A stretch of DNA of 43,554 bases from Martinezella tropici. GTDB lineage: Bacteria > Pseudomonadota > Alphaproteobacteria > Rhizobiales > Rhizobiaceae. Position numbers and translations under genes: made by a program. The stretch is taken from NCBI RefSeq assembly GCF_003287875.1, contig NZ_QMKK01000053.1, forward strand, positions 1 through 43,554, read 5' to 3'. Shown piece after piece: positions 32,351 to 40,639 of the stretch. The notes under the pieces are model-generated. The model saw nothing but the letters and a program-made list of their open reading frames with translations. It did not search any database and was not told the DNA's origin. Numbering within the stretch: position 1 is the stretch's first letter; every line of letters begins with the position of its first letter.

Positions 32351-33108
32351 ACGACCGTTTCGCCGCCATCGACGACGAGGATCTGACCTGTCATGTAGGA
32401 GGAGCGGTCGGAAACGAGGAACAGGATCGGTTCGGCGATTTCCGACACATCGGCCCATCGTCCAAGCGGCACTTTCTCGGCGATGTAATCTTCGATGGCG
32501 CTGCGTCCGCCCATCTGCGTGATGAACGGCGCGTTGAACGGCGTGTCGACCCAGCCGGGGCAGAGCGCGTTGACGCGGATGCCGAAGCGGGCATAGTCGC
32601 CGGCCATCTGGCGGGTCATGGCGGTGACCGCGTGTTTGGAGGTGGTATAGGCGATCATCTCGCGATCATAGAGCACGCCCGATGACGACGAGGTGTTGAG
32701 GATGACGCCCTTGCCAGCCTTCTTCATGATCGGCATGACGAAACGCGAAGCCATGAAATGCGCCCGAACATTCAGGTTCCAGGACCTATCGAAACCGGAA
32801 ACCGGGACCTCTTCCAGATTACCGGCGACCTGAGCGCCGGCGTGATTGTGCAGAATATCAATGCGTCCGTGCCGGGCGGCGATCTTTGCGACACCGGCCT
32901 CAAGCGCCTGATCGTCTATGACGTCGACAACAAGGCTTTCGGCGCTGCCACCCGCCTCGGCAATCTGGCTCACAGTTTCCTCGGCATTTGCCAAGTCGAT
33001 ATCGGCGACGACCACATGCGCGCCTTCGCGCGCCATGATCAGCGCGCCGGCGCGGCCGATGCCGGAGCCGGCTCCGGTGACGATTGCGACCCGATTCTTG
33101 AGTATCAT
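32347..33108 (-). CDS. short-chain dehydrogenase/reductase (SDR)
   Basis: This classical SDR of 253 residues uses NAD(P). The cofactor motif is TGAGSGIG (about 12-19), HNHAGAQ replaces the usual NNAG, the catalytic Ser lies in NTSSSSG and the Tyr-Lys pair in YTTSKHA. PGWVDTP and the C-terminal GQILVVDGG follow. An acidic residue after the second strand (VVADID) suggests NAD preference. It is the last gene of the minus-strand transporter operon, 13 bp after the permease, so it probably oxidises the imported compound. The substrate is unknown. Confidence 0.9.
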   Translation of the reverse strand: MILKNRVAIVTGAGSGIGRAGALIMAREGAHVVVADIDLANAEETVSQIAEAGGSAESLVVDVIDDQALEAGVAKIAARHGRIDILHNHAGAQVAGNLEEVPVSGFDRSWNLNVRAHFMASRFVMPIMKKAGKGVILNTSSSSGVLYDREMIAYTTSKHAVTAMTRQMAGDYARFGIRVNALCPGWVDTPFNAPFITQMGGRSAIEDYIAEKVPLGRWADVSEIAEPILFLVSDRSSYMTGQILVVDGGETVV

Positions 33109-33121
33109 GATGTTTCCCTGG

Positions 33122-33934
33122 TCAGTTTGTCGTTGTCTTTTCGCGCATCAGGAAACGCGCGATGAGAATGAGGAAGAGCGATGCGATCAGCACCATGGTC
33201 GCGATCGCGTTGATCTCCGGCGTGACGCCGCGGCGGATCGAGGCGAAGACATAGATCGGCAGCGTCGTATTCGATCCCGCGACGAAGAAGGCGATGATGA
33301 AATCGTCGAAGGAGAAGGTGAAGGCGAGCAGGAAGCCGGCGAGGATCGATGGCATGATCTGCGGCAACACGATCTGCCGGAACGTGGTCAGCGGCGTGGC
33401 GTAGAGGTCGCTGGAGGCTTCGACGATGTCACGGCCAAGGCTTGCAATGCGCGCCTTCACGATCATCGTCACCAGCGCCATGGTGAAGAGGCCGTGCGCG
33501 GCGATGATCGAGCCATACCCGAGTGCGAATTTCGGTGGCTGATCGCTAGGCCAGACGGCTGCGATCAACGGGTTGATGATGCCGAAGACCTCGACGAGCG
33601 CCACCAGCGTCGCAATGCCGATGACGACACCAGGCACGACGGTCGCGGCGGCAAAGAGCCCGTCGAAGACGGCGCGGGCGCGAGGACCGAGCCGTTCCAA
33701 GCCGATTGCCGCCATGGTGCCGAAGATTGCGGCGAGCGCGGCACTGGTAAAGGCGATGATGAGGCTGTTGCGCAGCGCTTCCATCAGAAAAGTGTTGGAT
33801 AGCGCCCGTCCGTACCACTGCGTCGAAAAGCCGGTGAATTCGCTGGCATTGCGGCCGGCGTTGAAGGAGAACAGGACGACGAGCGCGATCGGCGTATAGA
33901 GGAACAGATAGACGAAGGTAACGAGCGCGCGCAT
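33122..33934 (-). CDS. ABC transporter permease, PotC type
   Basis: This is an inner-membrane permease of the spermidine/putrescine-opine-phosphonate class; 270 residues. It has a first helix (ALVTFVYLFLYTPIALVVLF), several more, and the EAA loop DIVEASSDLYATPLTTFRQI. FTFSFDDFIIAFFVAGS is characteristic of PotC-like proteins. It overlaps the PotB-type gene by one base. It pairs with the permease at 33934-34800. Confidence 0.92.
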   Translation of the reverse strand: MRALVTFVYLFLYTPIALVVLFSFNAGRNASEFTGFSTQWYGRALSNTFLMEALRNSLIIAFTSAALAAIFGTMAAIGLERLGPRARAVFDGLFAAATVVPGVVIGIATLVALVEVFGIINPLIAAVWPSDQPPKFALGYGSIIAAHGLFTMALVTMIVKARIASLGRDIVEASSDLYATPLTTFRQIVLPQIMPSILAGFLLAFTFSFDDFIIAFFVAGSNTTLPIYVFASIRRGVTPEINAIATMVLIASLFLILIARFLMREKTTTN

Positions 33935-34800
33935 CAGACGAGATCCACCTGACGGGTGCCGGCGACGCGCCAGGCAATGCGCATGGCAACCAGGAGCACG
34001 ATGACGACGACAGCAACGAGGGTCACGGCGATCGCCGATCCGAATGGCCAGTTGCGCGATTGCAGGAAGAGGTCGACGAGCGCATTGCCGATGAAGAACA
34101 CCTTGCCGCCGCCAAGCAACTGCGGGATCAGATATTCGCCAAGCAACAGGATCGTCACCAGGGCAACGCCGGTCATGACGCCGGGCAAGGAGAGCGGCAG
34201 CGTGATGCCAAAGAAGGTCGAGACGGGCCTGGCGCCGAGATCGGCAGAAGCCTCAAGGAGGCGGCGGTCGAGCTTTTCGAGGCTGACATAGATCGGCATG
34301 ATCATCAGCGGCAGATAGCCATAGACGATACCAAGCAGCACGGCACCGGGCGTGTTGATAAGTCTGGTGTTCTCTATGCCGAAGAATTCCAGCAGATGCG
34401 GAATGCCGCGTGCGCCGAGCAGGTACATCCAGGCGTATGTGCGCACGAGCAGGCTCGTCCAGAAGGGCACGACGACGAGGGAGACGAGCAGCAGGCGGCG
34501 TTGGGGGCTCGCTTTGACGGCCAGATAATAGGCGACCGGATAAGCAACGAGCAGACAGACAGCCGCACCGATCGGCGCAAGGATCAACGTATTGATGAAA
34601 GCGGCCGACCGCGAGCCGAGATTGGCGAATTGCGCGAAGGTGAAAGCTGCCTGATAGCCGCCTTCGGGCGCACGCTCACCAAAGGCAAAGACGATGATGG
34701 CAATGAAGGGCAGCACCAGGAAGACGAACAGCCAGATGCTTGCCGGCCCGACAAGGGCAGCGGTGACGAGGCGCCGTTTGGTGGCAGGGTTAAGGGGCAT
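33934..34800 (-). CDS. ABC transporter permease, PotB type
   Basis: This first permease of the importer has about 288 residues. Hydrophobic helices start with LVGPASIWLFVFLVLPFIAI, and the EAA loop reads LLEASADLGARPVSTFFGI. I prefer the start MPLNPATKRR at 34800. The upstream ATG at 34857 would sit in the loop of a strong inverted repeat (34837-34872) that separates this gene from the binding-protein gene. Confidence 0.9.
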   Translation of the reverse strand: MPLNPATKRRLVTAALVGPASIWLFVFLVLPFIAIIVFAFGERAPEGGYQAAFTFAQFANLGSRSAAFINTLILAPIGAAVCLLVAYPVAYYLAVKASPQRRLLLVSLVVVPFWTSLLVRTYAWMYLLGARGIPHLLEFFGIENTRLINTPGAVLLGIVYGYLPLMIMPIYVSLEKLDRRLLEASADLGARPVSTFFGITLPLSLPGVMTGVALVTILLLGEYLIPQLLGGGKVFFIGNALVDLFLQSRNWPFGSAIAVTLVAVVVIVLLVAMRIAWRVAGTRQVDLV

Positions 34801-34836
34801 CGAGAGGTTCTTTGTCCGCCGGTGCTGAGAAGGAAG

Positions 34837-34872
34837 CCGATCCCTTACCGCCGTCATGGTGCAAGGGATCGG
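34837..34872 (-). repeat. intercistronic stem-loop after the binding-protein gene
   Basis: ccgatccctt (34837-34846) and aagggatcgg (34863-34872) form a perfect 10-bp stem with a 16-base loop, 16 bp after the stop of the binding-protein gene. No T-run follows. Such hairpins often protect the upstream binding-protein message and lower permease expression, as between malE and malF. Confidence 0.7.
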
Positions 34873-34887
34873 GTCGAAGAAAAACGA

Positions 34888-36051
34888 TCACGCCGACTTG
34901 AAGCGCGCCATCAGTTCGGCACGGCTCGGATCGGTGAGCGTGACGGCGGCACCGAATTCGAGCGGCGTCAGCGAGGCTTCATCCGGATAGACGATCTTGT
35001 TCGAGGTGATTTCCTTCGGCAGGAGCTCGATCACACGGCTGTCGGTGGTCGGTGCGCCATTGGCGATGTGCTCCTTCACCGCATTCTTCGGGTCCATCAG
35101 ATAGTTGAGCAGGGCATAGCCGGCGGCCTTGTTCGGCGCATCCTTCGGGATCGCGTAATAGTCGGTCCAGATCTCGCCGCCGTCCTTGCCGAGCACATAG
35201 TCAAGCTCGGGCATGTCGCGATTGAGCTGCGCGCCGTCATTGGTCCAGCACATGGTCAGCCAGGCGTCGGTCGAACGCATCGACGGCTGATAGTCGGAGT
35301 TGATGGCAAAGAGATGCGGCTTGACCTTGATCAATAGTTCCTCGGCCTTGGCGAGCTCTTCCGGCTTGATCGAGTTGAAATCGTAGCCGAGGGAAACGAG
35401 CGCACTGCCGATGGTGGTCAGCTGATAATCGTGCACCATGGCGCGGCCGTCGGCCTCCGTCTGCGCAATCTCGAAGAAGTCCTTCCAGCTCGAAAGCTTG
35501 GTCTTGATCTTTTTGGTGTTGACGGAAAAGCCGGTCGTGCCCCAGTTCTTCGGCACGGCATAGGTCTTGCCGTCGATCTGCCCTTCCTTGGTGAAGCGCG
35601 GGCTTTCCGTTGCCTGGCTGAAATTCGGAATCTTGGAGAGATCGAGTTCCTCGATGAGGCCGAGCTTGTGATGGGTCGAGATCGTGTAGTTGGTCGGTAC
35701 GAAGAGCGACCAGCCGGAGGCGCCGGCCTGGAGCTTTGCGAGCATTTCCTCATTCGAGCCGAAGACGTTGACTTCGACGGCGACGCCGGTTGCTGCCTTG
35801 AAGTTCTCGAAGGTCGCGGGGTCGTGATAGTTCGGCCAGGTCGCGATCGACATCTGCGTGCCGAGTTCGCCGGCGGCATAGGCGGGCGTCGACAGCGCGC
35901 CCGGGAAGCGCGACAGAACCGCCGTTGCAAGGCCGAGGCCTGTGATATTCAGAAAGTGACGACGGCTGATCGAGCCACGCTTCAGGCGCATGAATTCGTC
36001 CATGAAGCCTTCGGCTGAAATCGGAAGATTGTCCTTATAATCCTTGCTCAT
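34888..36051 (-). CDS. ABC transporter substrate-binding protein, PotD/PotF type, Tat-exported
   Basis: This periplasmic binding protein has 387 residues. The twin-arginine signal SRRHFLNITGLGLATAVLSR lies unusually far in (about residues 27-46), after a charged leader. The mature part has MSIATWPNYHDPATFENFKA, the PotD-like SNEEMLAKLQAG, and AIPKDAPNKAAGYALLNYLM near the end. The ATG at 36051 follows AAGGGA. It sits between the ATPase and permease genes, 22 bp from the ATPase stop. Polyamine, amino-acid-derived or opine-like ligands are all possible. Confidence 0.9.
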   Translation of the reverse strand: MSKDYKDNLPISAEGFMDEFMRLKRGSISRRHFLNITGLGLATAVLSRFPGALSTPAYAAGELGTQMSIATWPNYHDPATFENFKAATGVAVEVNVFGSNEEMLAKLQAGASGWSLFVPTNYTISTHHKLGLIEELDLSKIPNFSQATESPRFTKEGQIDGKTYAVPKNWGTTGFSVNTKKIKTKLSSWKDFFEIAQTEADGRAMVHDYQLTTIGSALVSLGYDFNSIKPEELAKAEELLIKVKPHLFAINSDYQPSMRSTDAWLTMCWTNDGAQLNRDMPELDYVLGKDGGEIWTDYYAIPKDAPNKAAGYALLNYLMDPKNAVKEHIANGAPTTDSRVIELLPKEITSNKIVYPDEASLTPLEFGAAVTLTDPSRAELMARFKSA

Positions 36052-36073
36052 GATGCTGTTCCCTTGTTTTGGC

Positions 36074-37213
36074 TTATGCATTCGATGCTGGAAAGACATG
36101 GAGGGCTGTGGGGTCGAAGCCGAGGAAGACCTCTTCGCCCGGACCCACGAGATCGCTTTCGTTCATGCTGCGGCGATCCGAGGTGATCAGGAAATCGCCG
36201 AGACCGGGGACGGTGACCGCATATTCGGCTGACGAGCCCAGGAAGATGCGATGCGTCACCGTGCCCTTGAAGGACATACCGGCTGCCGCCATGCCGCGGC
36301 TGAGATGGATCGCTTCCGGACGCAGGGCGGCAATTGCCGCTCCCGGTGCGAGCCGCTTGCCGGTTGACAGTGCCGAACCGTCCGCCAGGCGAAGCGTTTT
36401 GCCGTCGGCTTCCATCGTCGCCTCGATGCGGTTGGTCTTGCCGACGAAATCGGCGACGAAGAGATCGGCAGGGCGATCATAGACTTCCTGCGGCGTGCCG
36501 AGCTGGCGAATGCGCCCTGCGCTCATGACGCAGACGATATCGGCCATCGACAGTGCTTCTTCCTGGTCGTGGGTGACGAGAACGAAGGTAATGCCGAGCT
36601 CGCGCTGCAGCGTCTGAAGCTCGATCTGCATGGCCGAGCGCAGTTTCTTGTCAAGGGCCGCCAGCGGCTCGTCGAGCAGGAGCACGGAGGGACGGTTGAC
36701 GATGGCGCGCGCCAGGGCCACGCGCTGCTGCTGCCCGCCGGACATTTCATGGATGCGGCGCTTGGCGAAACCGCCGAGGCGAACCATCTCGAGCGCTTCG
36801 GCAACGCGCCGGTCGATTTCGGTACCGCCGATCTTCGGGCGCATCTGCTTCAGCCCGTAGGCGACGTTCTGCGCGACGTTGAAATGCGGAAACAGCGCAT
36901 AGTGCTGGAACACCATGTTGACCGGGCGTCGGTAGGCCGGAACACCGTTCATCTCCCGCCCGTCGATCAGCACTGTGCCTTCGCTCGGCTGTTCGAAGCC
37001 GCCGATCATGCGCAAGCACGTCGTCTTGCCGCAGCCGGAAGGCCCCAGAAGCGCCAGGAATGCGCCCTTGGGCACATTGAGATTGATGTCCATCACGGCG
37101 GTCACGGCGCCATAGTTCTTCGTGACCGAACGGAATTCGATATCGTTCGTTGAAGCGGATGCCACGTCTGTTCCCTGCGGTTGGTCGGCAGTCTTGATCT
37201 GCCTTATTGCCAC
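36074..37213 (-). CDS. ABC transporter ATP-binding protein, PotA type
   Basis: This is the cytoplasmic ATPase subunit of the importer; 379 residues. Walker A is GPSGCGKTT, the signature is MSGGQQQRVALARAIV, Walker B is LLLDEPLAALD and the H-loop is LVTHDQEEAL. The C-terminal TOBE regulatory domain (about 280-370) includes RPEAIHLSRG. It is first in a five-gene minus-strand operon: ATPase, binding protein, two permeases, SDR. It is divergent from the LuxR-type gene at 37351. Confidence 0.94.
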   Translation of the reverse strand: MAIRQIKTADQPQGTDVASASTNDIEFRSVTKNYGAVTAVMDINLNVPKGAFLALLGPSGCGKTTCLRMIGGFEQPSEGTVLIDGREMNGVPAYRRPVNMVFQHYALFPHFNVAQNVAYGLKQMRPKIGGTEIDRRVAEALEMVRLGGFAKRRIHEMSGGQQQRVALARAIVNRPSVLLLDEPLAALDKKLRSAMQIELQTLQRELGITFVLVTHDQEEALSMADIVCVMSAGRIRQLGTPQEVYDRPADLFVADFVGKTNRIEATMEADGKTLRLADGSALSTGKRLAPGAAIAALRPEAIHLSRGMAAAGMSFKGTVTHRIFLGSSAEYAVTVPGLGDFLITSDRRSMNESDLVGPGEEVFLGFDPTALHVFPASNA

Positions 37214-37249
37214 CGTCGTTAAGGAAAGAGTAAGCCTGAGCTTCTCGCG

Positions 37250-37307
37250 AGGTATATACCCCGAAAGAGGTATTTTCGTGCAGAATGCTTCGTGGGAGGT
37301 GTATATA
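37250..37307. promoter_or_regulatory. three AGGTATATA-like repeats in the divergent transporter/LuxR promoter
   Basis: In the 137-bp divergent region, gaggtatatacc (37250-37261, containing the palindrome ggtatatacc), gaggtattttcg (37267-37278) and gaggtgtatata (37296-37307) share gaggtRtaTa. They are likely binding sites or promoter elements controlled by the LuxR-type protein. Confidence 0.45.
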
Positions 37308-37350
37308 GGGGCTGCGCTGAATGCGCAGGGCGGCAGAGGGGATCCGTCAC

Positions 37351-38163
37351 ATGAGCACCGACCTTGAAGGGCTGTTTGCCGCCTTCAACGCCACGATCGG
37401 CCGATCGACGATGACGGATGCCGAGTTCGGAGAGACGTTCCGCCAGATGATGGCGTCGCTGGTACGGTTCGATTACGTGGTCGTTTTCGCCTATCGCGGC
37501 AAGGAACGGCCGATCGATCTCTACAGCACTTTCGATCCCCAAGAGCATGTCGTTTTCGTCACGCTCTACCAGGCTGGCCCCTATCTGCTGGATCCCTTCT
37601 ATCACACGGCGCGCAGCCGCCGCGAAGGCGTGCTCAGGATGCGGGAGCTGGCGCCGGATCGCTTCTTTTCCAGCGAGTACTACCGAACCTATTATGTGCA
37701 GACCGGACTTGCCGAGGAGATCGGCTTCTTCGTCAATGCCGACGAGGACGTCACCATCGTCCTTTCATTGATGCGGCGCGAGAGGACCGGGGTTTTTCCG
37801 CCTGCTGAATTTGCGACGCTGAAGAAGGTCGAACCGCTCGTCGCAAACATGGTGCGACACTATTGGGCCGGCCTCGCCTCGCGCTTCGATGCGCAACTGG
37901 TGGCCGGCAGCAGGAGCCGGCGCAGGAAGGGCGAGAACGAGATTGTCCCGCCAGCGGAAGCTGTCTGGCGGGATCTCAATCTGACGAGCCGGGAGACTGC
38001 CATCGTCGAACTCGTCTTACAGGGGCATTCGTCGGAATCGATCGGTCTGAAGCTCAATATCTCGACGGGGACGGTGAAGGTTCACCGCCGCAACGTCTAT
38101 CGCAAGCTCGGCATCTCATCCCAGACCCAGCTGCTTTCGCTCTATCTCAAGAACCTCGCCTAG
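37351..38163 (+). CDS. LuxR-family transcriptional regulator
   Basis: This DNA-binding regulator has 270 residues. The C-terminal GerE-type helix-turn-helix is clear (LTSRETAIVELVLQGHSSES, then ISTGTVKVHRRNVYRKLGIS, about 208-262). The N-terminal 180 residues form an unrecognised, probably GAF-like sensor (FDYVVVFAYRGKERPIDL and YYRTYYVQTGLAEEIGFFV). It is not an obvious acyl-homoserine-lactone receptor, since the conserved Trp/Asp pattern is not evident. AGAGGGG precedes the ATG at 37351. It probably controls the divergent transport operon. Confidence 0.88.
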   Translation: MSTDLEGLFAAFNATIGRSTMTDAEFGETFRQMMASLVRFDYVVVFAYRGKERPIDLYSTFDPQEHVVFVTLYQAGPYLLDPFYHTARSRREGVLRMRELAPDRFFSSEYYRTYYVQTGLAEEIGFFVNADEDVTIVLSLMRRERTGVFPPAEFATLKKVEPLVANMVRHYWAGLASRFDAQLVAGSRSRRRKGENEIVPPAEAVWRDLNLTSRETAIVELVLQGHSSESIGLKLNISTGTVKVHRRNVYRKLGISSQTQLLSLYLKNLA

Positions 38164-38170
38164 TCGGCAT

Positions 38171-38455
38171 CTAGGCTGATATGCGGGCGCCTGGTTCTTC
38201 TCTCGCGAGAAGCTTCAGCCAGGGACCGCAATGAAAGAGGCTCATGAGCAGATACATCGGCACCATGCCGCCGAGCATCGAACTATCATGCGCCGAACAG
38301 ATCATGTCGCCGGTCGCGCCATAGGCAGACAGCACCGTCATGAGGGCGAAACTTGGCGCAGCGGCCATTGCCAGCCAGCGACCGGCAATGGCTGGCAGGG
38401 CAGGGGCGGCGGCATGTCTGCCGACCCTTTCATTGTTTTCGGATGAGCCAGACAT
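38171..38455 (-). CDS. small membrane protein coupled to the DUF899 gene
   Basis: This predicted 94-residue inner-membrane protein has two helices (WLAMAAAPSFALMTVLSAYG and LGGMVPMYLLMSLFHCGPWL). Two Cys residues, one between the helices and one in the second, are notable next to a thioredoxin-like partner. Its ATG overlaps the TGA of the DUF899 gene by one base (TGATG), so they are co-translated. The start MSGSSENN is chosen on that ground. The family is not recognised. Confidence 0.65.
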   Translation of the reverse strand: MSGSSENNERVGRHAAAPALPAIAGRWLAMAAAPSFALMTVLSAYGATGDMICSAHDSSMLGGMVPMYLLMSLFHCGPWLKLLAREEPGARISA

Positions 38456-39252
38456 CAGTTTGCTCCGTATCGATCGTGGTGTCTCCACCACACACCGGTC
38501 TCGTTGCGGCCGAGCGGGGCGCGATCGAGCCACTGATACATGCCCCAGAGACCGTCAAGGCCGCGGGCATAGGACGAATAGGTGTGGTAGATGTCGCCAT
38601 CCTGGATCGAGAAAGCGCTGACGCCGGGCCGGTCGCGTGTGTAGGTTGGGACATTCGTCCCTGTCATTGACGCCATCAATTGCACCGGGCCTTCGCTGCC
38701 GCGCAGCTCCCATTGCTGCATCGTCTTGCCCGCCTGAGCGTCGGGCATCGGCGGTTCGCGACGGTAATTATATTCGATGCCACCGTCGCGCTGTTCTTCC
38801 GGCGTGAACCAGACGTTGAAATCGTGGTTGAAATCGCTATTGGCCGATGAGGCCCAGTCGAAGGTCCAGCCCATGCGCCGCTTGAATTCCAACAGTTTGG
38901 CAAGCGGCGCCCTGGATACTGCGGAAAAAGCGACATCGTGGTTCTCAAGATGCACTGCGATGCCGTTGAAGCCATCGGCGATCGACGAACAGGATGGGCA
39001 GCCGGCCGTGTAGTCCGGTCCGAACATGAAATGATAGACCAGAAGCTGCGAGCGGCCCTTGAAGAGGCCTGAGAGCGGAACGACGCCCTTCTCGGTCTCG
39101 AGCCGGTAGTCCTTCTCCAGCTTCACCCAGGGCAATTCCTGGCGGCGGGCGGCGATCTCGTCGCTGCGTCGCGTCAGTTCCTTTTCCTGCTCCAGTAGCG
39201 AAAGCCGTGCCGAAAGCCATTCCTGGCGCGTTCCAGTTCTATGCATCGTCAT
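38455..39252 (-). CDS. DUF899 thioredoxin-like protein
   Basis: This 265-residue protein is of the DUF899 (AhpC/TSA-thioredoxin-fold related) family. The region YHFMFGPDYTAGCPSCSSIADG places a CxxC in the thioredoxin position. DVAFSAVSRAPLAKLLEFKR and FNVWFTPEEQ follow, and SAFSIQDGDIYHTYSSYARG with MYQWLDRAPLGRNE is the family's C-terminal signature. A cytoplasmic redox or dithiol function is likely; no reaction is established. It is divergent from the regulator at 39372. Confidence 0.88.
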   Translation of the reverse strand: MTMHRTGTRQEWLSARLSLLEQEKELTRRSDEIAARRQELPWVKLEKDYRLETEKGVVPLSGLFKGRSQLLVYHFMFGPDYTAGCPSCSSIADGFNGIAVHLENHDVAFSAVSRAPLAKLLEFKRRMGWTFDWASSANSDFNHDFNVWFTPEEQRDGGIEYNYRREPPMPDAQAGKTMQQWELRGSEGPVQLMASMTGTNVPTYTRDRPGVSAFSIQDGDIYHTYSSYARGLDGLWGMYQWLDRAPLGRNETGVWWRHHDRYGAN

Positions 39253-39371
39253 GGTTCATCTCCTCTTGTCGGTCAGCTCGTCCGTGTCGGCGCTACATCT
39301 TGCCTGCCGATATGCGATAACTTACCCCTGGAGACCGAAGGGGTGGGAGTTACAAGTGTGACGGGATTTCG

Positions 39372-40592
39372 ATGGACTCGCTGATCGTCGCTGCAGCTCA
39401 GGCGCTTGCATCAGGCGATGTGCTGGGCGCTTTGAAGCGTGTGTCGCTGCGCGAGGATGCGCCGGCGCTGGCGCTGCGCGGCATTGCCATGGCGCAGCTC
39501 GGAGATCTTGTCCGCGCCAAGACACTTCTGAAGAGCGCCGCGCGCGCCTTTGGTCCCCGCGAGGCTGTCGCCCGTGCCCGGTGCACCGTGGCCGAAGCCG
39601 AGATTGCCCTTGTGTCGCGTGACCTTGGCTGGCCGGAAAAAACGCTGGAGACGGCAAGGGCGGCCCTCGAAAGACATGGCGACCACGTCAATGCCGCCCA
39701 TGCCCGCAACCTGCAGATACGCCGTCTGTTGCTTGTCGGCCATCTGGACGAGGCCGAACGCCTATTGGCGAAGCTCGATCCATCGCCGCTGCCACCAGCC
39801 GCAAGGGCGAGCCATGAACTGGCGGTCGCCGGCATCGCCATCCGCCGCCTGCGGATCGCGCCGGCCCGCGCCGCCCTTGCGCGCGCCGCGGAAGCGGCCG
39901 GCAAGGCAGGGATCCCCGCACTTATGATCGAAGTGCGCGATGCGACACGTGCTCTGGATGCCCCGGCTGCGCGGCTGGTAGCCCAGGGCGAGGAGAAATT
40001 GCTGTCGCTCGACGAGGTCGAGGCCCTGTTGGCGTCTGGAATATTGGTGGTCGATGCCTGCCGCAATATCGTGCGCAGCGGCGGCGAGATCGTGCCGCTT
40101 GCGAGCCGGCCGGTGCTCTTTGCCCTGGCGCGCGCGCTTGCCGAGGCCGCTCCCGCCGATGTACCGCGTTCTACCCTGCTTTCCCGCGCCTTCCATGCTC
40201 GCCATGCCGACGAATCCCACAGGGCGCGGCTGAGGGTCGAGATCGGGAGGCTTCGCGCCGCCCTGGAGCCATTGGCCGATATCAGCGCGACGCCGCGCGG
40301 TTTTGCGCTGACGCCGCGTGGAGAACGCGGTGTCGTGGTACTGGCGCCACCGGTGGAAGTCGAGAATGGCTCGCTGCTCGCTCTGCTTTCGGATGGAGAA
40401 TCCTGGTCGAGTTCAGCATTGTCGATTGCACTGGCGACAAGCCCGCGCACGGTGCAGCGTGCTCTCGACGCGCTTGCAGCGGCTGGAATGGTGCAAAGTG
40501 TCGGCAATGGGAGAGCCTGCCGCTGGATGATGCCGCCGGTTGTCGGCTTCCCGACAACATTGTTACTCCCTGGGCCGCTGCCGAGCGACTAA
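39372..40592 (+). CDS. TPR-containing transcriptional regulator with two winged-helix regions
   Basis: This protein has 406 residues. Residues about 1-200 are Ala/Leu-rich helical repeats of TPR type (ALALRGIAMAQLGDLVRAKT). Residues about 225-320 resemble the OmpR/SARP DNA-binding fold (DACRNIVRSGGEIVPL, RLRVEIGRLRAALEPL, RGFALTPRGERG). The last part (about 340-390) is another helix-turn-helix (SSALSIALATSPRTVQRALD) with a wing (GRACRW). It probably senses a partner and controls the divergent DUF899 gene pair and the downstream propeller gene. Precise family not named. Confidence 0.72.
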   Translation: MDSLIVAAAQALASGDVLGALKRVSLREDAPALALRGIAMAQLGDLVRAKTLLKSAARAFGPREAVARARCTVAEAEIALVSRDLGWPEKTLETARAALERHGDHVNAAHARNLQIRRLLLVGHLDEAERLLAKLDPSPLPPAARASHELAVAGIAIRRLRIAPARAALARAAEAAGKAGIPALMIEVRDATRALDAPAARLVAQGEEKLLSLDEVEALLASGILVVDACRNIVRSGGEIVPLASRPVLFALARALAEAAPADVPRSTLLSRAFHARHADESHRARLRVEIGRLRAALEPLADISATPRGFALTPRGERGVVVLAPPVEVENGSLLALLSDGESWSSSALSIALATSPRTVQRALDALAAAGMVQSVGNGRACRWMMPPVVGFPTTLLLPGPLPSD

Positions 40593-40639
40593 GGTCTCTC
40601 ATATCGACACTCGACCAATTCCGACCGGAGGATGGAAGC

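Noticed and set aside
34060..35337. 425-codon plus-strand frame opposite the transporter genes
   Set aside because: It is rich in His, Arg, Asp and Gln as expected for a mirror of GC3-biased membrane-protein genes; the minus-strand permease and binding protein explain the sequence.
39398..40507. 369-codon minus-strand frame opposite the TPR regulator
   Set aside because: The translation is an Ala/Ser/Arg-rich shadow; the plus-strand frame has recognisable DNA-binding segments.
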